Shown here piece after piece: positions 60,059 to 64,000 of a stretch of DNA of 64,000 nucleotides (position 1 is its first letter; each line of letters begins with the position of its first letter). This DNA comes from Gordonia sputi NBRC 100414. GTDB lineage: Bacteria; Actinomycetota; Actinomycetes; Mycobacteriales; Mycobacteriaceae. The translations under genes were made by a program, and so were the position numbers. Under the pieces are notes generated by a model. The model was not told the origin of the DNA. It made no database searches and saw only the letters and a list, made by a program, of their open reading frames with translations. Location of the stretch: the NCBI RefSeq assembly GCF_000248055.1, contig NZ_BAFC01000083.1:1-64000 (forward strand), read 5' to 3'.

Positions 60059-61465
60059 GTGCAGGCGCTGATCATCGTCGCCAGCCTGATCGGCTTCATA
60101 GCGCTGACACTTGGTACCGCGATCTTCGTCGCAGCCGAGTTCTCCCTCACGGCGCTCGAACGGTCAGCTGTCGAATCCGAGGTCGCCACGCGCGGCGACC
60201 GTCGTTCACGCATTGTGCAACGCGCGCACAAGACGCTGTCGTTCCAGCTCTCGGGCGCACAGCTCGGTATCACGATCACGACGCTGATCACCGGCTATAT
60301 CGCCGAGCCGGTGCTGGCACAGATCCTCGGTCCCGTATTCCGCGCGATGGGCGTGAGCGAATCGGTCGCGTCGGTCCTCTCACTCGTTTTCGCGCTGCTC
60401 ATCGCGACGTCGCTGTCGATGGTGCTCGGCGAGCTGGTCCCCAAGAACATCGCCATCGCACGTCCGATGGCGGTGGCACGCGCCACCGCAGCCCCTCTCG
60501 CCTACTTTTCGCTGGCGTTCCGCTGGGTCATCCGGGGTCTCAACGGCGCCGCGAACTGGATCGTCCGTCGGATGGGTATCGAGCCCGCCGAGGAACTGCG
60601 GTCGGCGCGGTCACCGTCGGAGTTCGGTTCGCTCGTACGCAACTCGGCCAAACAGGGGTCGATCGACCCGGAGACCGCGATGCTCGTCGATCGGTCACTC
60701 AAGTTCGGTGAACTCACCGCAGAGGATCTGATGACGCCGCGCGTCACGGTCGAATACCTCGACCGCGACGATACGATTCGCGACCTCGTCATGGCGACGT
60801 CGCGGACCGGACATTCACGCTTCCCGATCGTCAACGACGGCGATCTCGACGACATGATCGGCGTCGTCCACATCAAGCAGGCGTTCACCGTCGCCCCGGA
60901 AGAACAACTCTCGACGTCCCTCTCGTCGATAGCGCGCTCGGTACCCACCGTCCCGACGACTCTCGACGGCGACGCGCTGATGGAGCAGATCCGTGCCGAC
61001 GGCATGGAGGTCTGCGTCGTGATCGACGAGTACGGCGGCACTGCCGGCATCGTGACGACCGAGGACCTCATCGAAGAGATTCTCGGCGACGTCACCGACG
61101 AGCACGACGACGAGCGCGCCGACGTCCAGGTCGACGCCAACGGATACCTGCTCTCGGGACTGCTCCGCACCGACGAGGTCGCAGACGCCACCGGCTACCG
61201 CGCTCCCGATGGCCCGTATGACACGCTCGGCGGGCTTGTGATGAACGAACTCGGTCGCATCCCGGCAGCAGGCGATTCCGTCGACCTCCCGATGGTCGTG
61301 TCTCTGCGCGACGACGACGAAGACGAATCCGACGAGGAGTTCGACACCACCCCGTGGAATGCGACCGTCGTCGCGATGGACGGTCGACGCGTCGACGTCG
61401 TGCGACTGACACCCATCACATCCGACGACGCATCGAGCGACAGCCCGGGAGCTCACGATGAATGA
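60059..61465 (+). CDS. CNNM/CorC (HlyC-type) membrane protein, first of pair
   Basis: A 468-residue protein. The DUF21/CNNM membrane domain (about 1-175) includes AEFSLTALERSAVESEVATRGDRRS and QLGITITTLITGYIAEPVLA. A CBS pair (about 205-335, VLRRDDTIRDL-like EYLDRDDTIRDLVMATSRTGHSRFPI and VCVVIDEYGGTAGIVTTEDLIEEILGDVTDE) and a C-terminal CorC/HlyC domain (to about 440) follow. CNNM proteins export or gate Mg2+ and Co2+; older names such as hemolysin are misleading. It is the homologue of Rv1842c. The start is GTG 60059. It overlaps the next gene by 8 bp. Confidence 0.9.
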   Translation: MQALIIVASLIGFIALTLGTAIFVAAEFSLTALERSAVESEVATRGDRRSRIVQRAHKTLSFQLSGAQLGITITTLITGYIAEPVLAQILGPVFRAMGVSESVASVLSLVFALLIATSLSMVLGELVPKNIAIARPMAVARATAAPLAYFSLAFRWVIRGLNGAANWIVRRMGIEPAEELRSARSPSEFGSLVRNSAKQGSIDPETAMLVDRSLKFGELTAEDLMTPRVTVEYLDRDDTIRDLVMATSRTGHSRFPIVNDGDLDDMIGVVHIKQAFTVAPEEQLSTSLSSIARSVPTVPTTLDGDALMEQIRADGMEVCVVIDEYGGTAGIVTTEDLIEEILGDVTDEHDDERADVQVDANGYLLSGLLRTDEVADATGYRAPDGPYDTLGGLVMNELGRIPAAGDSVDLPMVVSLRDDDEDESDEEFDTTPWNATVVAMDGRRVDVVRLTPITSDDASSDSPGAHDE

Positions 61466-62534
61466 CGCATGGGCAATCGTTCTCACCGTGGTGTTGCTCG
61501 CGGGCAACGCATTTTTCGTCGGCGCTGAATTCTCCCTCATCTCGGCACGACGCGACCGACTGGAAGCGCTCGCCGAGAGCGGAAAATCGCGGGCACGCAC
61601 CGTGATCCGCGCAAGCGAGCATCTCTCGCTCATGCTCGCGGGCGCGCAGTTGGGCATCACGATCTGTTCGATCCTGCTCGGTCGCGTCGGCGAACCGGCC
61701 GTCGCACACATCCTCGAGCTACCACTCGAGGTCGCACATGTCCCCGAGTCGCTGCTGCACCCCATCTCGTTCGCCGTGGCGCTCGGACTCGTTGCGGTGC
61801 TGCACATCCTGCTCGGCGAGATGGTGCCCAAGAACATCGCGCTCGCCGGTCCGGAACGCGCAGCCATGCTGCTCGTCCCTGTTCACCTCGGCTTCATCAA
61901 GATCGTCCGCCCGCTCATCGCGTTCTACAACTGGCTGGCGAACATCACGCTTCGCGCATTGCGCGTCGAGCCGAAGGACGAGCTCGATTCGACGGTCTCG
62001 CCCGTCGAACTCGCGCAGATGCTCGGCGAGTCCCGTGAGGAAGGCCTGATCGACGCGGAGGAACACGAGCGTCTGACCCGCGCACTGCGGTCGGTCGCCC
62101 GCACGGTGTCGGAGGTGATGATCCCGCTCGATCGGATGCGCAGCGTCGACGTCGAGGTCGATCCGGTGACCGGTGGCGTCGGCCCCACCCTCGGGTCGGT
62201 CGAGCGAGCCGTCAGCGACACCGGTTTCTCCCGGTTCCCGGTGCGCGGCCTCGACGGCACCTTCACCGGCTACCTCCACCTGAAGGACGTGCTCGACGAC
62301 ATCCTCGACGGCAACGTCGGCCAGGAGACGATCATCGGCGTCGACAAGATCCGTCCACTTCCGGTGATCGGCATCGACACCCCACTCGACGACGCGACGC
62401 GCGCCCTGCGCCGCACCAGCTCGCACCTCGGCGCGGTGGTCGACGACTCGGGACGCACCGTCGGCATCGTGGCGCTCGCCGACCTCGTGGAGGAGTTCGT
62501 CGGCACCGTCCGCGACGAGACGCACCGGGTGTGA
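61458..62534 (+). CDS. CNNM/CorC-type membrane protein, second of pair
   Basis: A 358-residue paralogue of the upstream gene: a DUF21/CNNM domain with AEFSLISARRDRLEALAESGKSRARTVI and QLGITICSILLGRVGEPAVA, then a CBS pair (VSEVMIPLDRMRSVDVEVD and GAVVDDSGRTVGIVALADLVEEFVGTV). It lacks the C-terminal CorC/HlyC domain of its partner, so the two may form a heteromer with one regulatory tail. It matches Rv1841c in order and partnership. ATG 61458 overlaps the preceding stop, and the end overlaps the next gene by 4 bp. Confidence 0.9.
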   Translation: MNDAWAIVLTVVLLAGNAFFVGAEFSLISARRDRLEALAESGKSRARTVIRASEHLSLMLAGAQLGITICSILLGRVGEPAVAHILELPLEVAHVPESLLHPISFAVALGLVAVLHILLGEMVPKNIALAGPERAAMLLVPVHLGFIKIVRPLIAFYNWLANITLRALRVEPKDELDSTVSPVELAQMLGESREEGLIDAEEHERLTRALRSVARTVSEVMIPLDRMRSVDVEVDPVTGGVGPTLGSVERAVSDTGFSRFPVRGLDGTFTGYLHLKDVLDDILDGNVGQETIIGVDKIRPLPVIGIDTPLDDATRALRRTSSHLGAVVDDSGRTVGIVALADLVEEFVGTVRDETHRV

Positions 62535-63508
62535 CCATGGCGCACGCGACTCCCAGCCCTGTCGAGCTCTCGAACCCTGTCCTCTCCCCCGACGTCTTAT
62601 CCCCCGACGTCTTATCCCCTGCCGTCTTATCTCCCGACGTCTGGCAGGCGCGTCGCGCCGATCACGAGGCGCGCGTCGAAGAACTCGTCGGGCCCTACCT
62701 GCGGTCGAGGGCGCAGGGCGAAAAGCACCCCGTCCTCGACTTCTTGTTCACCTACTACTCGGCACGCCCCTCCCACATACGACGCTGGCACCCCGGCTAC
62801 GGCGTCGTGCTGGCGGCACCGGGAACCACGGGCGACCGCGGCCAAGCGCGCGTCCTCGAAGAGCTGTCGACCCTTCGCGGCTACACCCGGACTCCCGGCG
62901 GGGGCGTGACGGTCGACCCGGCGTTCCTGACCGAACGGCGTGGTGCGCTGCTCGCCACCTGTGCACTGCTCGACGCCACCGCCTCCCGCCCCGCCCGCCT
63001 GGGATGCTTCGGTCTGCACGAGTGGGCGATGGTCTACCGCACCGACGCTCCCCGACATTCCGTCCCGCTGCGGCTCGGACCCGCGGCGACCGACGCCGTC
63101 GTCGAATCGATGCCGTTGCGGTGCACGCACTTCGACGCTTTCCGCTTCTTCACCGACGCGGCTCGTCCACGAAACGAGTCGACGTTGTCGCGGCAGACAC
63201 AGATCGAGCACGAACAACCCGGCTGTCTGCACGCGACCATGGACCTGTACCGCGCATGCATCAACCTCGCGCCGCTGATTCCCGCGGAGCTGACACTCGC
63301 CGCGTTCGAGCTCGCACTCACCGCCCGCGAGCTCGACATGCGAGCGAGTCCCTACGACCTGCGAGACCTCGGCTACGCGCCGGTCGAGATCGAGACGCCC
63401 GCGGGGCGGGCCGAGTACGTCCGCGAGCAGTCGGCCATCGCCGATCGTGGCGCCGAGCTGCGGGGCACGCTGCGTTCTCACCTCGGCGTGCTGCTCGACG
63501 CCTGCTGA
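62531..63508 (+). CDS. Conserved actinobacterial protein with pentapeptide-repeat tail, often labelled 3-methyladenine glycosylase
   Basis: A 325-residue protein. Residues 16-37 are repeats of LSPDV encoded by a 15-bp DNA tandem repeat. The conserved body has HPVLDFLFTYYSARPSHIRRWHPGYG, RLGCFGLHEWAMVYR, RCTHFDAFRFFTDAARPRN and ELDMRASPYDLRDLGYAPVEIETPAGRAEYV, rich in His, Arg and Tyr as in an enzyme. I recall homologues annotated as 3-methyladenine DNA glycosylase, but I see no HhH or AlkA-type motif to support that name. GTG 62531 overlaps the CNNM stop; ATG 62537 is the alternative. Confidence 0.7.
   Translation: MTMAHATPSPVELSNPVLSPDVLSPDVLSPAVLSPDVWQARRADHEARVEELVGPYLRSRAQGEKHPVLDFLFTYYSARPSHIRRWHPGYGVVLAAPGTTGDRGQARVLEELSTLRGYTRTPGGGVTVDPAFLTERRGALLATCALLDATASRPARLGCFGLHEWAMVYRTDAPRHSVPLRLGPAATDAVVESMPLRCTHFDAFRFFTDAARPRNESTLSRQTQIEHEQPGCLHATMDLYRACINLAPLIPAELTLAAFELALTARELDMRASPYDLRDLGYAPVEIETPAGRAEYVREQSAIADRGAELRGTLRSHLGVLLDAC
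62586..62645. repeat. 15-bp coding tandem repeat
   Basis: The unit GACGTCTTATCCCCC is present about four times with small changes (best copies at 62591-62605, 62606-62620 and 62621-62635). It encodes LSPDV/LSPAV in the N-terminal tail of the 62531 gene. Confidence 0.75.
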
Positions 63509-63517
63509 CGACGCGAT

Positions 63518-63532
63518 TTACCTCGCGGGTAA
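63518..63532. promoter_or_regulatory. Short palindrome upstream of glcB
   Basis: TTACCTCGCGGGTAA has perfect 5-bp arms (TTACC and GGTAA) around TCGCG. It lies 118 bp before the malate synthase start, in the 141-bp gap. It resembles TetR or GntR operator half-sites, but no regulator is identified. Confidence 0.35.
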
Positions 63533-63649
63533 CATGGAGCGCGTTCACGATCGCCCCTGTTGTCCCGATGAGGGCTGATGACGTGCGCGGATTCGACACC
63601 GAAGCCGCAACGCCACCGGCTTCCGGGCCACCGGAGAAGGAAGGCTCTT

Positions 63650-64000
63650 ATGTCGGACCAGACCCCTGCCGTTGACTCCACCGCCCGCACGAATGTGGAG
63701 GGCCTTCAGGTCGCCACCGTCCTCTACGACTTCATCAACAACGAGGCGCTTCCGGGCTCGGGTGTCGACAAGGACACCTTCTGGAAGGGCGCCGCTGCCG
63801 TCATCAACGACCTCGCACCCCGCAACCGTGAACTGCTCGCGGTGCGTGACGACCTGCAGAGCAAGATCGACGCGTGGCACCGCGACCACAAGGGCGTCGA
63901 CTTCTCCGACCCCGCGGTGTTCGGCGAGTACAAGCAGTTCCTCACCGAGGTCGGCTACCTCGCCGAGGTGCCCGCCGACTTCCAGATCGGCACCACAAAC
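63650..64000 (+). CDS. glcB: Malate synthase G, N-terminal part (cut by window end)
   Basis: The first 117 residues of malate synthase G are present: LQVATVLYDFINNEALPGSGVDKDTFWKGAAAVINDLAPRNRELLAVRDDLQSKIDAWHRDHKG, then FLTEVGYLAEVPADFQIGTTN. The enzyme condenses glyoxylate with acetyl-CoA in the glyoxylate shunt and is about 720-740 residues in full, so the active site lies beyond the window. GGAGAAGGAAGG at 63632-63643 supports ATG 63650. It is the homologue of Rv1837c, which also follows the guaB1-CNNM block. Confidence 0.93.
   Translation, partial: MSDQTPAVDSTARTNVEGLQVATVLYDFINNEALPGSGVDKDTFWKGAAAVINDLAPRNRELLAVRDDLQSKIDAWHRDHKGVDFSDPAVFGEYKQFLTEVGYLAEVPADFQIGTTN

Overview
The window is chromosomal DNA of a high-GC actinomycete of the order Mycobacteriales. 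A Gordonia or close relative is my best guess; this rests on gene content and synteny and was not confirmed by a search. The strongest support is a block from about 44840 to 63650 with nearly the gene order of the Mycobacterium tuberculosis region glcB-guaB1-gnd1-blaR-blaI-Rv1847-ureABCFGD-ndh (Rv1837c to Rv1854c). Further support comes from a furA-katG pair, recC-recB-recD in one operon, F420/deazaflavin-type small oxidoreductases, leaderless-looking GTG starts and candidate IdeR and KstR boxes.

Layout. Positions 1-11125 hold small accessory and regulatory genes: a DinB/maleylpyruvate-isomerase-like protein, a TetR regulator with a clear operator, a MarR regulator divergent from a glyoxalase-fold gene with two operator palindromes between them, a DUF2235 hydrolase, a DHA2-type drug exporter, a small hydrolase, a PPOX-fold enzyme, a LysE exporter, a frameshifted M24 peptidase and a degenerate tRNA-like gene. 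Positions 11223-13934 are furA-katG (peroxide response). Positions 14222-19777 are one 1851-residue biotin carboxylase/carboxyltransferase polypeptide laid out like eukaryotic acetyl-CoA carboxylase. Positions 20849-25047 carry the URC uracil-catabolism set (URC1, URC4, uracil phosphoribosyltransferase) followed by a BASS/ACR3-like transporter. Positions 25059-27906 hold an SDR, a DapB-like reductase and a crotonase, with a KstR-like box between the divergent genes. Positions 27922-34534 include a Ddn-like protein, a BadF-type kinase, an anchored secreted protein, htpG and a PIG-L deacetylase.

Positions 34536-43305 are recCBD, read leftward. From 44840 onward come ndh, the urease operon (ureA, B, C, F, G, D), a DUF6986 lyase-like gene, a PaaI-type thioesterase, an intergenic iron-regulated sRNA locus that looks like MrsI, the BlaI/M56 pair, gnd, a second PIG-L gene, a duplicated palindromic repeat, a glycosyltransferase with its own iron-box candidate, guaB1, two CNNM/CorC genes and the start of glcB (malate synthase G), cut by the window end.

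Functional links. The URC pathway is reported to release urea, and the same window carries a complete urease. Iron and oxidative stress recur (FurA-KatG, the MrsI-like sRNA, the second iron box). The most notable points are the MrsI-like sRNA, the URC-transporter association, the two-copy palindromic element at 56854-57239, the one-piece carboxylase and the repeat-bearing spacer between ureA and ureB.
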